DNA of 64,000 nucleotides from assembly GCA_033557465.1 (NCBI GenBank), contig CM066041.1:154851532-154915531 (forward strand). Reading direction: 5' to 3'. Positions 1 through 8,648 of the stretch are shown piece after piece (the first letter of the stretch is position 1; the number at the start of each line of letters is the position of its first letter). The translations under genes and the position numbers were made by a program. Source of the DNA: Ichthyophis bannanicus. Its lineage: Eukaryota > Chordata > Amphibia > Gymnophiona > Ichthyophiidae. The notes beneath the pieces were generated by a model. It was not told the DNA's origin and ran no database searches. It was given only the letters and a program-made list of their open reading frames with translations.

Positions 1-384
1 GTTAAGGAGCAAATCCAGTATAACAGAGAAATTGTGAAAAGGGAAGGCTTTATTTAAGAGGTTCAAGATGGAAGCTATAGTAATACAACAAAGTACTGTA
101 GTCAGATTTCTTAGTATGGACAGTGGTCTCAAACCTATTTTCTGACAAGGTTACCACTACATCCAAAAAGGTGACTCTAGAGGTGTCACAAGTTAACTCA
201 AACTGAATAGCTAGTTCAAGGGGATTAAGCCATTGATGAAAAGCTAACTCCTATACAGAACTGGCCCATAAAACAAATATATCATCTATTTAATGTTGCC
301 ATATTTTTATATTTGCCATATATTGAGATGGAAAAACCCATTTGGCTTTGAATTAAACCAAAGCAAATTAGCTAATAAAGGTGC

Positions 385-626
385 CCTATTTACAATTTTG
401 GATAGACACCCTTGAGTGGAGGAGTAGCCTAATGGTTAGAGCAATTGCCTAGTATCCAGAAAATCAAGGGTTTGATTCCCACTGGCTCTCCTTGTAACCT
501 TGTGCAAGTCACTTTGCCTTGGAAGAAAAAGCCTGGCAATCTACTTCCAGTGATACATTGGTAAGAAAACCCAGAGGCAGCTGGGTCACCAGGAGTCAGT
601 ACTGACTTGACAGCACTAAAAAAAAA
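385..626 (+). mobile_element. tRNA-derived SINE with RTE-like tail
   Basis: The polymerase III box A (TAGCCTAATGGTTAGA, 425-440) and box B (GGTTTGATTCCC, 469-480) of a tRNA-like head are visible. A body follows, then a 3' tail that pairs GTCAGTACTGACTTGACAGC with an A-run ending near 628. The 11-bp flanks AATAAAGGTGC (374-384) and AATGAAGGTGC (627-637) match except at one base and look like a target-site duplication within the PLE. About 30 nt between the left duplication and the tRNA head are unexplained. The tail resembles the 3' end of the RTE LINE at 17444, which suggests that RTE enzyme mobilised this SINE. Confidence 0.75.
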
Positions 627-867
627 AATGAAGGTGCAAAAGTGTCACCAACCATAGTGCCTCATATTTGTAAAAAAAATCATCAAATAAAAGTAACCCA
701 AAACTCAGTAGGCAACAAAATGTTGTCTCTGACTAGTATTAAGGACAAATTCCACTACCTCTAGGGCAGGGTCTTGAGGTATTGATGTGTAATGACAATG
801 TACATCCATAATCACTAAGATTAAATTCTCTGTAAACTCCGTAAAAGTATCCAAAATCTGCAGAAAA

Positions 868-1042
868 TGGATCATGGAGGTGGTAGAGATGAGGACGGTA
901 TCTGATTTCAAAAAAGCATGGGACAAACACAGAGGATCTCTAAAGAAAAAAAGGGGACTGTTGTAGTTGTTGATATGGAAGGACAGACTAGATAGGCCAT
1001 GTGGTCTTTTTCTGTCGTCATATTTCTCTGTTTCTATGATAT
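868..1042 (+). mobile_element. CR1-C LINE 3' end fragment
   Basis: This 5'-truncated copy starts in the last coding block (frame reading VVEMRTVSDFKKAWDKHRGSL-like) and ends with the CR1-C 3' terminus, a motif of the type GTCATATTTCTCTGTTTCTATG. The same end occurs at 37135 and, reversed, at 9345. It separates the QSYI and IHFLQ parts of the surrounding PLE, so it inserted after the PLE. Confidence 0.8.
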
Positions 1043-1224
1043 ATGACTGCCCCAAAGGAACAAAAGGTTGCAAGAAAGAATCAATATATATATATATCCA
1101 ACCGTTCCATTAAAGAGTCATTACTAAGAAAAATAGGGTGACCAGATATATGTTGCATATCCTTATGCATTTTAGGAAGAATATACATTACGGCGCCTTA
1201 GGAAAGGAGGGATTAAAAAACACC

Positions 1225-1500
1225 CATGTATGAAAAGATGACAACAGTATCAGAGCTTGACATCTGGAACGCAAACTTGGCGATAGCCTTAGATAAAAAT
1301 AGCCCCCACAAAAGAAGGTTTTGCCCTTTGGACAAATACCCCCCTTGGTTCTCCACAGATCTATGCATTCTTCAGCGTCAAAGATGTAAACTGGAAAGGA
1401 AATGGCATAAATTTTCACTGGATTGAGCCATCTGGTATAAAAGGAAGCTGTCAGGACTTGAAGGATAGGTGTGCCCAATAGGAAAGAGAGGACACTGGAC
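1225..1500 (+). mobile_element. Possible L2-type LINE fragment, endonuclease-RT linker
   Basis: One frame reads PPWFSTDLCILQRQRCKLERKW (first 20 residues are the informative part). This fits the PWF...L..LK...R.LERKW pattern found between the endonuclease and reverse transcriptase domains of L2/Jockey-type LINEs. A stop follows shortly, and the frame can be followed only weakly to about 1460. Nothing else supports the call. It could be another LINE of the same superfamily. Confidence 0.45.
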
Positions 1501-1707
1501 ATCAGACAAAGGAGGCGGCAGACTTATCAGGTGAGAAACTATCCCCAAACAGCAGGCAGTTGCAGAGTCTAAGAACAGGCAGAGGTCAGGGCAGGCAGAA
1601 TACATTCATTGTCGATAAACAAGCTAAGGCCAAACACCAAGAATCAAGGCATTCAGAGCTCCCATAAGAGGCCTATCTGTGCATAGGGAAGACTGGGAAT
1701 TTTTATT

Positions 1708-1724
1708 TTGTGTGTGTGTGTATG

Positions 1725-1770
<46 letters not shown>

Positions 1771-1776
1771 TATATT
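1708..1776. repeat. (TG)n/(TA)n microsatellite
   Basis: A short TG run passes into TATATA repeats broken by single G or C positions. Small open frames on both strands here, full of Y and I residues, come from the repeat and are not genes. Confidence 0.95.
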
Positions 1777-1869
1777 AGGTGCAGAGGACAGATCAGTGGA
1801 ATCCATCTACAAAGTCCAATTAGTCAAGGAATCTTTGGAAGGGACAAATTGGCTCCAGGACCCCTAGGA

Positions 1870-2410
1870 CTGGGTTTATTAGGATAATGACTATGAAAAT
1901 GGTGGATAAATTGGCTGGCATGAACAGAGACATCTATCTAGGATCTTTCTTCAGGTCTGTAGCCCAAAGCACTAAATATTGTAATTTGCTCCTGGAGTGT
2001 TGAGCGTCCAAAGTAGATTGAATCTCATCTTTAGGGTTCCTATCCACAATGGCTGGTCCAAGGTGTAACCCCCCTCTCACATAGTTATGTACTAGCTTAA
2101 TCATGAAAACATAACACATATTGAGAATGCACAAGGATGGTGGTAATTTCAAGGTTATGGAAACAGGCCCCAATACTTCTTTCACCCTGTATGGACCAAT
2201 GTATTTTGGACCCAGTTTAGTAGAAGGTAGTCTGAGTTGATATGCCTTGTGGACAGCCACTCTTTATCTGCCACTTTGTACCAGAGTCCTGTATGAGGAT
2301 GCTGCCCTGCTAGTTGTTTCTGTTTTAGTGTGGCCAAATGTAGCATGCATTGGACAGATTGCCAAATCTTCACCACACTTAATAAGTTGATCTGCTGCAG
2401 GCACATCCAT
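1870..2410 (-). pseudogene. Ty3/gypsy chromovirus integrase C-terminus relic
   Basis: The minus strand encodes the end of a gypsy pol polyprotein in two overlapping frames. Upstream is an integrase C-terminal stretch (KQKQLAGQHPHTG, then VADKEWLSTRHI). After a frame change comes LRLPSTKLGPKYIGPYRVKE, followed by a chromodomain-like piece ending SRSKLQYLVLWATDL. This is the usual order for chromovirus-type elements, in which the chromodomain helps target integration. A frameshift near 2230 and missing upstream pol show it is dead. The DNA between 1500 and 1870 may be its 3' untranslated part or LTR, but no LTR end was identified. Confidence 0.75.
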
Positions 2411-2519
2411 GGTGATAGGGTTATACATGAAGGTCCCAGAGTACCTCACATACATACACACAAAGGGGGTAGAAACAGTGGAAGGCATTGTTATGCACAC
2501 AATTCAGCTCTTCTACATA
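2411..2519. other. Unassigned spacer
   Basis: No coding or repeat similarity was recognised between the gypsy relic and the 5S-SINE. Confidence 0.4.
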
Positions 2520-2775
2520 TAAATATGATGTTGTTGTGCCACTGAGTCAATGTTGACTCCTTGTGACACTGTGAATAGTTCTCCAATGTGTGGCTATCCT
2601 CTGGTTTTCTTAGCAAGGTGCAACTGGAAGTAGATTGATAGGCCTTTCTTCTGGTACAGCAGGCCTTTAAGCACCTAGTATTCAAAGGTGATCTCCCATC
2701 CAAGTACTGACCAGGCTCAACCCTGCTTAGCTCCCATGAATAGACAAGATCAGGTGCAGTTAGGCTGGCATGTCC
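2520..2775 (-). mobile_element. 5S rRNA-derived SINE with RTE-like tail
   Basis: On the minus strand, 2765 down to about 2655 follows 5S ribosomal RNA closely: blocks such as GGGAGCTAAGCAGGGTTGAG, CCTGGTCAGTACTTGGATGG and GGAGATCACC are readable. The internal promoter region of 5S (boxes A and C) is therefore represented. A body and a tail with GGAGTCAACATTGACTCAGT follow down to about 2525. That tail is shared with the tRNA-SINEs at 385 and 39378, the 5S-SINE at 34400 and the RTE LINE at 17444. It is a SINE3-type element and not a functional 5S gene. Confidence 0.8.
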
Positions 2776-2799
2776 ATACTATATGTATACTTATTCATA

Positions 2800-2965
2800 A
2801 GGAAGCACATTCTAATGTGTGTATCCAGACCTCTGTGCACCCAATCAGAATTGGGATGCACAGAGGCAGACCCGATTCTGATCCCATTGGGGCTAGATGT
2901 GTCTGCGGGATCAGAATCAGGTCTGGGCCTGTATGTGCAGACCAGGACCCAATTCTGATTGGCAT
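2800..2965. repeat. Small foldback region
   Basis: CCTCTGTGCA is followed about 17 nt later by its reverse complement TGCACAGAGG. The word CCAATCAGAATTGGG recurs with related words (GATTCTGATCC, CCCAATTCTGATTGG) further on. The result is a partly self-complementary stretch of unknown origin, possibly a remnant of a DNA element or of an LTR. Confidence 0.4.
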
Positions 2966-3139
2966 GCACGTACAGAACCCTGCCTTGCTAACTTAGTCAG
3001 GCTCCTGGGGTAAATAAAAGGGGTTTGTCCAAACCTGAATTATCTGCCAGTCCTGGTATCTGTTTCTTTGTTCCTACATATTCTACAGCTACTTTGTTGC
3101 TTCTTTTTGTTCATCCCATCCATTCTTACTATTCTCATG

Positions 3140-3290
3140 AGATAATGGACCTCATAACTTACACCCTTTATAACATGGTTCAGTATAACACGGGATTGTT
3201 TATAACATACCTATGGGTTGGACACCATTTTTCTTTTTTTGCTATTACTATAGACTTGATATAATGCGGATTCACTTATAGCGAGTTCAA
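3140..3290. mobile_element. Possible pogo/Tigger-like DNA transposon end
   Basis: Words such as GGACCTCATAAC, GTATAACACGG, TATAATGCGG and TTATAGCGAGTTCAAAT recall the ends of Tigger-type elements (known for TATAACGCGG-like repeats). The similarity is to a motif style only. No transposase frame or TA duplication was found. Confidence 0.3.
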
Positions 3291-3790
3291 ATATCTTGGA
3301 TTCCAGTGTTAGTGTACTAATATATTTAGTAGATTAGACCTGTTTCTCAGGAGTGCACCATACCTAGTCTTGCATAGATTTTTGGTTTGTCTCCCATCCG
3401 ATTAACGGTGGAACACAAAATTGTACTATTTACAACTTAACTCTCTCGGATCATGCTATGCATTCCCTGGAACTGAACATAATAGATCCTGATAAGGGCG
3501 CGGGTCGTTAGTTCTTGAATAGGTTGTTGCTAAAAGATCCTGTATTTGTAAAACAAGTTATCAAAGGCTGGGAAGAGTTCTTGGTATTTGATTGCTCCCC
3601 CGAGAGTGCCCCCGGGTTGCTATGGGATACAGCCAAAGCAGTTCTTAGAGGGCACAAAACTCCTGTCATGGTGGCCTTGAGGAGAAAAAAGTTAGAATAA
3701 TATGAGACACTTCATAAGCAGCTGGTCAGACTGGAGAGAATCCATAAGGACAGGAGTGATAAAGTGATGCTACACAGACTCCTACAGGTA
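3291..3790 (+). mobile_element. L1/Tx1 LINE ORF2, endonuclease end to RT linker
   Basis: Across several frames the sequence reads an endonuclease C-terminus (ISRLDLFL near 3325, LSDHAMHSLELN near 3450). The linker of L1-clade ORF2 follows: LNRLLLKDPVFVKQVIKGWE at about 3518-3580, then LLWDTAKAVLRGHK near 3620-3655 and KKLEQYETLHKQLVRLERIH with one stop. The LLWD..KAVLRG motif is characteristic of L1/Tx1 elements. A CR1 copy splits it at 3791. The reverse-transcriptase part resumes at 5275. Confidence 0.75.
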
Positions 3791-4724
3791 CGCAGGGAAC
3801 ATAAGAACATAGGATATTCCATATTGGGTCAGACCAAGGTCCATCAAGCCCAGTATCCTGTTTCCAACAGTGGCCAATCTAGGTCATAAGTACCTAGCAG
3901 TCTCCCCAAAAGACACAGGTTCGTCAATGCTTGTATTACGTCAAGCAGTGATATCCTGGGTCCCTTTTAATAATGATTTATGGACCTTTCCTCCAGGAAC
4001 TTGTCCAAACCTTTTTTAAACCCAGCTACACTAACAGCTTTTACTACATCCTCCGGTAACAAATTCCAGAGTTTGATTACAAGTTGAGTGAAAAAATATT
4101 TTCTATTATTAGTCTTAAATAGATTACATGGTAGCTTCATTGCATGTCCCCTACTAGTCTTTTTATATTCTGATGACGTAAACAATCAATCTACGTTTAC
4201 CCGTTCCACTCCTTTCATTAATTTGTAGACCTCTATTGTATCTCCCCTCAGCCATTTCTTTTCCAGGTTGAAGAGCCCTAACCTTTTTAGCCTCTCTTCA
4301 TAGGAGTATCCTTCCATCCCCTTTACCTTTTTGGTGGCTCTTCTCAGTACCTTTTCTAATAACGCTATATCTTTTTTAAGATACGGCGACCAGAACTGCA
4401 CACAATATTCAAGGTGTGGTCGCACGATGGAATGATACAGAGGCATTATAATATCCTTTGTTTTATTTTCCATTCCTTTCCTTATGATACCTAGCATTCT
4501 ATTTGCTCTCTTGGCAGCCGCTGATCACTGGGCGGAGGGTTTCAACATGTTATCCACGATGACGCCTAAATCTTTTTCCTGGTTGGTGGTTCCCAATGTG
4601 GAACCTTGCATCGTGTATCCATAGTTTGGGTTGTTCTTTCCTAGGTGCATAACTTTGCACTTGTCCACATTAAATTTAATTTGCCATTTGGTTGCCCAGT
4701 CTTCCAGTTTATCAAGATCCTCTT
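3791..4724 (-). mobile_element. CR1-A LINE 3' part (RT thumb to 3' end)
   Basis: On the minus strand this copy runs from the block EDLDKLEDWATKWQIKFN near 4715-4660 through the conserved C-terminal stretch (MPLYHSIVRPHLEYCVQFW near 4430, [16 protein letters not shown] near 4280, [18 protein letters not shown] near 4085) to the NHY* end at 3967. The untranslated tail ends in the CR1 terminus GAACATAAGAACATA at 3791-3806 (reversed). The frame is shifted near 4525 and 4186. At 4724 it changes abruptly to CR1-B sequence in the same orientation. Confidence 0.88.
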
Positions 4725-5110
4725 GCAATCCGAGTGAGCTCCATGTACCATCACCTTCTGTTGTCTGTCAGTCAACCAATTTCTGATCCAGTTTACTATC
4801 TTGGGACCCATCCCCAAGCTACTGAGTTTATTGACAAGCCTCCTATGAGGAACAGTATCAAAGGCTTTGCTGAAATCCAGATAGATGATATCCATTGCAT
4901 GCCCCAGATCTAGTTCCTTGGTCACCCAGTCAAATAACTCAATCAGATTTGTTTGGCAAGACCATCTTTCGGTAAAACCATGTTGCCTCGGATCTTGCAA
5001 CCTGTTGGTGTTGAGAAAGTTCACTATTCGCTCTTTCAGGAGCGCCTCCATTACTTTTCCCGCCACCGAGGTAAGGCTCACGGGCCTGTAGTTTGACAGC
5101 ACAGGAATGG
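4725..5110 (-). mobile_element. CR1-B LINE RT core, fused upstream of the CR1-A tail
   Basis: The minus strand reads NYRPVSLTSVAGKVMEALLK, LQDPRQHGFTERWSCQTNLI, IIYLDFSKAFDTVPHRRLVN and WIRNWLTDRQQKVMVHGAHS. These are RT motifs 1 to A of the CR1-B subfamily, closest to the copy at 13500-13900. At 4725 the frame breaks off after GAHSD and joins CR1-A sequence (TTGCAAGAGGATCTTGATAA). Motifs B and C (FADD) of CR1-B are missing. It is either a template-switch chimera or two fragments that now abut. Confidence 0.82.
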
Positions 5111-5134
5111 TGTATTTCCATTTTGGGCTAATAT

Positions 5135-5274
5135 CATAGTATCTCCTTGTTTATTTTAAAAATATATATTACACACTAACTCCTAGGTGGATTACAACAA
5201 ACACATGCGTAAAAATACACACATACTACATAAATCACATAACATAAAACAAAACTCAAAATCATATCATCATC
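5135..5274 (-). mobile_element. Probable L2-type LINE 3' end
   Basis: On the minus strand a GTAATCCACCTAGGAGTTAG-type 3' end is followed by TATATATTTTTAAAATAAA. It resembles the L2-type end at 63790-63840 in the other orientation. Upstream is the T/G-rich untranslated sequence usual for these ends. No coding part is present. Confidence 0.4.
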
Positions 5275-6335
5275 CTTATATGTGGATGATATGATTATGT
5301 ATAGGAAGGATCTTGCCATGTCTCTCCCCCTCTTCTTGAAGGAGATACATATTTTGGGCTGTCATCCAGACATACAATCAACTTCCAAAAGTCTGTGTTA
5401 CTGCTCTGTGGGTCACCTCAGTTTGCAGGAAAGGGAGCAAGAGTTTTGCACAAAGTTTCAGGTACTGCAAAAGTTTAGATACCTACGGATAGTGATATTC
5501 AGTGACCTAACCAAATTACATCAGATGAATTATGTGGTGCTCCAAGTGTCCATTAGTATAGGGTTACAACATTGGCAGGACCTGTTTAGGGAAGAACAAT
5601 GTGCTTCAGATGCTAGTGTTGCCAAGATTCATTTTTTTATTTATGTAGCTTCCTATCTTGGTGTCTCAGCCCTTTATTAAGAAAGTAAGTTAATCCTTTG
5701 TCAGATTTAATTGACAGGGAAGAATGCCCCGGATGGCACTGGATAAGTTATCTTTACCCAAAGAGAGTAGAGGGGCAGGCCTGCCAGTCATTCAGGCTTA
5801 TGATTGGAGTGCCTGCTTGAGGGTGATCCGCTGCTTGACATTTCTGTTTGAATGTCTGGCATGGTTGCATTTGGAAGCGCAAAGGGTGAGGCCTATCCCT
5901 CTACTGGCCTATGTGTTTATTTTCCTTGCAGAACTATCTTCCACAGTGAACTCCCACTTCTTTCTGAGGGCCATATGATCTTGTTGGAATACCATATATA
6001 AGGTGGCTGGGGATTCTTCATATTACACTCCCTTTACACCACTGATGACACAAAACTTTATCAGGGATATAGGGAAACGAATTTGGGGGAATAATTCTGG
6101 TACGGGGGTTGCTCTGTTTTTCTGATCTGTTTGAGGGGAAGGTTTTTATGTCCAAGGCCCACCTGAAGGAAACAGTTGATCAAAGACTGCAACATTTTCA
6201 GTATTTTCAGTTGCGACATTTTGTTAGGGGGCTGGAGGCCATAGAGTACTTTACGAACTGCCTTTTATGGGTAGAACAGGTACTTTTTCAATAAAAACGA
6301 GCGAATCTTATCTCCAGACTGTATTAGGCGTTGTT
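5275..6335 (+). mobile_element. L1/Tx1 LINE ORF2, RT motif C to C-terminal region
   Basis: The L1 left at 3790 resumes inside the reverse transcriptase with YVDDMIMY (motif C, normally FADD) at about 5281-5304. LSLPLFLKEIHILGCH-type helices and FRYLRIVI follow, then, after frame changes, MPRMALDKLSLPKESRGAGL near 5724-5783 and AHLKETVDQRLQHFQYFQLR near 6160-6220. This is the expected order for L1/Tx1 ORF2 between the RT core and the C-terminal cysteine region. Motifs A and B fall in the missing part between 3790 and 5275. CR1 sequence starts at about 6336, and the C-terminal region is found again at 14885. Confidence 0.75.
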
Positions 6336-6910
6336 ACTGCAAACTCAAAGTCCTAGACTTCAAAAATGCTGACTTCAGTAAAATGGAAAAGTACTGGAGG
6401 AGGAGTTAGCAAGATGGAAGGAGATAAGGTAAGTGGATTTGCAGTGGGCTAAACTAAAAGAGGCAATAAAAGGAGCAACATATATATATATGTAAGAAAA
6501 GTAAATAAAAATAAGAGGAAAAGGAATCCTATATGGTTCTCCAAAGAAGTAGCTGCAAAAAAAAAAAACGGCTTTCACAAAATTCAGATCACAAACAGAG
6601 GAACACAGCAAACAATACAGGATAAAGCTACAAGAGACAAAGAGAGAAATAAGGATAGCAAAAGCAAAGGCAGAAGAAAAGGCGCGTAAAGATGTGAAGT
6701 ATGGAGGCAAAACTTTTTCAGATACTGTATATTCAGGAGAAGAGGAAGTTCAGAGGTGGAATTGTAAGATTCAAAATTGCCAAAGCCAGATTCGTGGAAA
6801 ATTACATTGAAAAAGTGAAAATGCTAAACAAATACTTCTATTTTCACTCAAGAAAATCCTGGAGAAGGACCACATATAATTGACAAACATACAAATGAGA
6901 ATGGAGTTAG
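6336..6910 (+). mobile_element. CR1-B LINE fragment, endonuclease-RT linker
   Basis: It matches the CR1-B copy at about 12730-13300: words for SKVLDFKNADF, KVNKNKRKRNPIWFSKEVAA-like sequence near 6500-6560 and KMLNKYFYFHS near 6820-6845 are readable through several frameshifts. A TA-rich stretch at 6480-6492 breaks the frame. Both ends are truncated. CR1-A sequence begins at about 6911. Confidence 0.75.
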
Positions 6911-7287
6911 AGCAACTTTTAAACTAGATAGAAGGGGACAGCTGACAGTCGTCCAGGAGTACATGGTTCTTCAGAAGGATCCTTGAAGGAAACTAGCAAA
7001 ACAGGGAAGTTAGAGCATCCCGAAAGAGAGGCTCCAACAAAGATAAAAGTAACCCACATGTCCTTCAGTACAGAGCCGAAAGATTCCAAATTACAGCTAT
7101 CAACTGATATCCAGATTAATATGAATAAAATACAAACTCTAAAATGCTTGTATGCAAATGCTAGAGGTCTAAAAATAAGATGGGAAAGCTAGAATATATA
7201 GCACTAAATGGAAGGTTAGATATTATTGGCATCTCACAGACTTGGTAGAAGGAGGACAACCAATGGGACACTATGATCCCTGGGTAT
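6911..7287 (+). mobile_element. CR1-A LINE, start of ORF2 (left of LTR insertion)
   Basis: It begins near the end of ORF1 (TAAACTAGATAGAAGGGG) and goes through the ORF2 N-terminus: SLKETSKTGKLEHPEREAPT, then MNKIQTLKCLYANARGLK at about 7120-7180 and the start of the endonuclease. It is homologous to the CR1-A copy at 45130-44800. At IPGY, position 7287, the solo LTR interrupts it, and the same CR1 frame continues at 8649. Confidence 0.88.
7284..7287. repeat. Target-site duplication GTAT, left side
   Basis: GTAT at 7284-7287 is repeated at 8649-8652. Removing one copy and the element between them restores continuous CR1-A sequence (CCTGGGTATAAACTATG). A 4-bp duplication is usual for gypsy and several retroviral integrases. 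Confidence 0.9.
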
Positions 7288-8388
7288 TGTGATGGGGAAA
7301 AGATATCCTGTGATAGGAAAGCAGTGGAACCTAGGACTAATAGGGCTGTTTCTAGCAGGAAGGAAGATATCAGGACACCCAGTTGCCAAGAGCAACACAA
7401 ACATTCCCAGCCACGAGGGAGAGAACCCTGCACAGCTGATAGGCATTCCCCAGCTCTTAGCTCTGATAGCCTTCACCTGGGAGGGGGAGGAGCTGGAGTA
7501 GAGCCTCAGCAAACGTATTACGGACGTTCATTAGAGAATAGAGAGAGAAGTGGAAGCAGCAACAGTTGTAGCTGGAGAAGGAGATCTAACGTGGGCTTTG
7601 GCAGCGTTGATAACTTCAGAGAAAGCAGTTTTAAGGATACAGTGAGACCAGCAGTTGAAAGCAGGAGAGACGTGTTGGATCAAGACCAGCTGAATAATGA
7701 GTGCAAGCTGAGGTCTGAACCTGGGAAACAACGTCTGCTTTGGGCTGGTAGGAAAACTGATATAACTGACTTTGATTCTAATTGTGAGAGAGGCGGGCAG
7801 AGAACAGCTGATAGTGGTAATTGGAGGAGAAAGGAAAAGAAAGCTTTTAACCAAACCTCCAAACGTATACCTTATGCTGAAGATAGTTATAAGGGGAAAT
7901 TACCAGTCAGGACAGCTGGAGAGCCAGTACAAGCCTCAAGAAAGAAAAGATACACAGTGTCAGACATCTGCATGTGGGAAGAGGGTGACAAACAGCTAAA
8001 ATCTAGAGAAAAGCCTCTGAGATTTAAACCCTTACTGGAAGAAGCAGTGCCTAGTTTTTCTCCTGAATCAAACCCAAGAGATAGGCTGTTTTACAAGGGT
8101 AAAGCTGTGCCCAAGTCTTTTCCTCGTAGAGGTTATAAAGGACATAAAGCCCACTGGAATTATATACCAGGATATGCTGACAGTGACCCTTATCTGCTGG
8201 AGGAACTAATAGGAAAATCCAGAGAGCTGGCAGAGGAGAATAATCTGCCAACATCATATAAGCAGCAATGTATTACAGATGATAGTCAGGTTGAAGCAAT
8301 GATCATTGATCCTCCTGAACCGGACGTGTCTGACTATCAAATGGATTGTACATTGGCTGTATTTAATGACGAAATTTCATTGTGCTGA
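7288..8388 (+). CDS. Open frame inside the LTR U3, unknown product (3' part of a gene)
   Basis: One frame stays open from the very first base of the LTR to the stop at 8386-8388, 366 codons. The first internal ATG comes only at 7972, so a complete gene would have to enter from upstream of the 3' LTR or be spliced in. The 15 codons before 7288 belong to CR1 and are accidental. The product is polar, rich in Arg, Ser, Lys and Glu, with an RRRS-type basic run near residue 100. It has no signal peptide or membrane segment, and its last 60 or so residues are acidic (DPPEPDVSD). An LTR-overlapping accessory gene is known for spumaviruses (tas/bet) and for MMTV (sag). I see no sequence match to either and do not assign a function. 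The absence of stops over this length argues for recent selection. Confidence 0.6.
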   Translation, partial: CDGEKISCDRKAVEPRTNRAVSSRKEDIRTPSCQEQHKHSQPRGREPCTADRHSPALSSDSLHLGGGGAGVEPQQTYYGRSLENRERSGSSNSCSWRRRSNVGFGSVDNFRESSFKDTVRPAVESRRDVLDQDQLNNECKLRSEPGKQRLLWAGRKTDITDFDSNCERGGQRTADSGNWRRKEKKAFNQTSKRIPYAEDSYKGKLPVRTAGEPVQASRKKRYTVSDICMWEEGDKQLKSREKPLRFKPLLEEAVPSFSPESNPRDRLFYKGKAVPKSFPRRGYKGHKAHWNYIPGYADSDPYLLEELIGKSRELAEENNLPTSYKQQCITDDSQVEAMIIDPPEPDVSDYQMDCTLAVFNDEISLC

Positions 8389-8423
8389 AGAGATACAGTG
8401 TTAGAAGTGAGTTAACTGCCTGT

Positions 8424-8430
8424 TATAAAG
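8424..8430 (+). promoter_or_regulatory. TATA box of the solo LTR
   Basis: TATAAAG lies 36 nt after the stop codon of the U3 open frame and about 98 nt before the AATAAA signal at 8522. The spacing is that expected of an LTR promoter and polyadenylation signal on either side of R. Confidence 0.65.
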
Positions 8431-8521
8431 CACAAGACTTTATTTTTGTCCTTATTCTTTTTGGCCAGAGCATGGCTTATGTTCTTTTGTACTTGTGTTG
8501 AATCAAAACCCCGGGAGGGGA

Positions 8522-8527
8522 AATAAA
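8522..8527 (+). terminator. Polyadenylation signal of the solo LTR
   Basis: AATAAA sits within a GGGGAAATAAAACCC context, followed by a U5-like stretch that ends at the CA terminus at 8648. Confidence 0.65.
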
Positions 8528-8648
8528 ACCCTGATTTAAGCTTTACCACTCGAGCTTCAACTACCTTATTGAAAAGGAATCCTTTCAGTAAAAGGTCCCC
8601 CTGTAGCCCAACCAGCTTGCCATGCTGCTGGTGGACCAGGGTGTGACA

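Larger units (their letters stand above)
1..1190 (-). mobile_element. Old Penelope-like element, reverse transcriptase remnant
   Basis: Read on the minus strand, this stretch is a decayed PLE reverse transcriptase. In order from high to low coordinate there are a PKMHKD-type motif near 1175-1155, the segment DSFLQPFVPLGQSYI near 1078-1036, a motif-A-like block MDVHCHYTSIPQ near 790-760, and the motif-C block IDDIFVLW near 288-265. The same landmarks in the same order occur in the better preserved PLE at 26.8-33.5 kb, but the wording differs enough to make this another, older family. Frames are broken by stops and indels. A SINE (385-626) and a CR1-C tail (868-1042) interrupt it. It runs off the left edge of the window, so the endonuclease end is not visible. 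Confidence 0.75.
7288..8648 (+). mobile_element. Solo LTR (1361 bp) of an unidentified LTR retroelement
   Basis: The element starts TGTGATGGGG and ends GGTGTGACA, the TG...CA ends of an LTR with a short TGT/ACA inverted repeat. It is flanked by GTAT on both sides. A TATAAAG box lies at 8424-8430 and an AATAAA signal at 8522-8527, so transcription probably starts near 8450-8460. This gives a U3 of about 1.17 kb, a short R of about 80-90 nt and a U5 of about 110 nt. The unusually long U3 holds an open frame of 366 codons. No primer-binding site, gag or pol lies beside it. That fits a solo LTR left by recombination between the two LTRs of a provirus. Confidence 0.85.

Noticed and set aside
415..490. 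A tRNA gene
   Set aside because: Only the box A and B region is tRNA-like. The acceptor stem is absent, and a SINE body, tail and target duplication surround it.
1624..1867. Small frames on both strands near 1.7 kb
   Set aside because: They translate a TA/TG microsatellite.
2640..2770. A true 5S rRNA gene on the minus strand
   Set aside because: Many mismatches to 5S and an attached SINE body and tail show a 5S-derived SINE.
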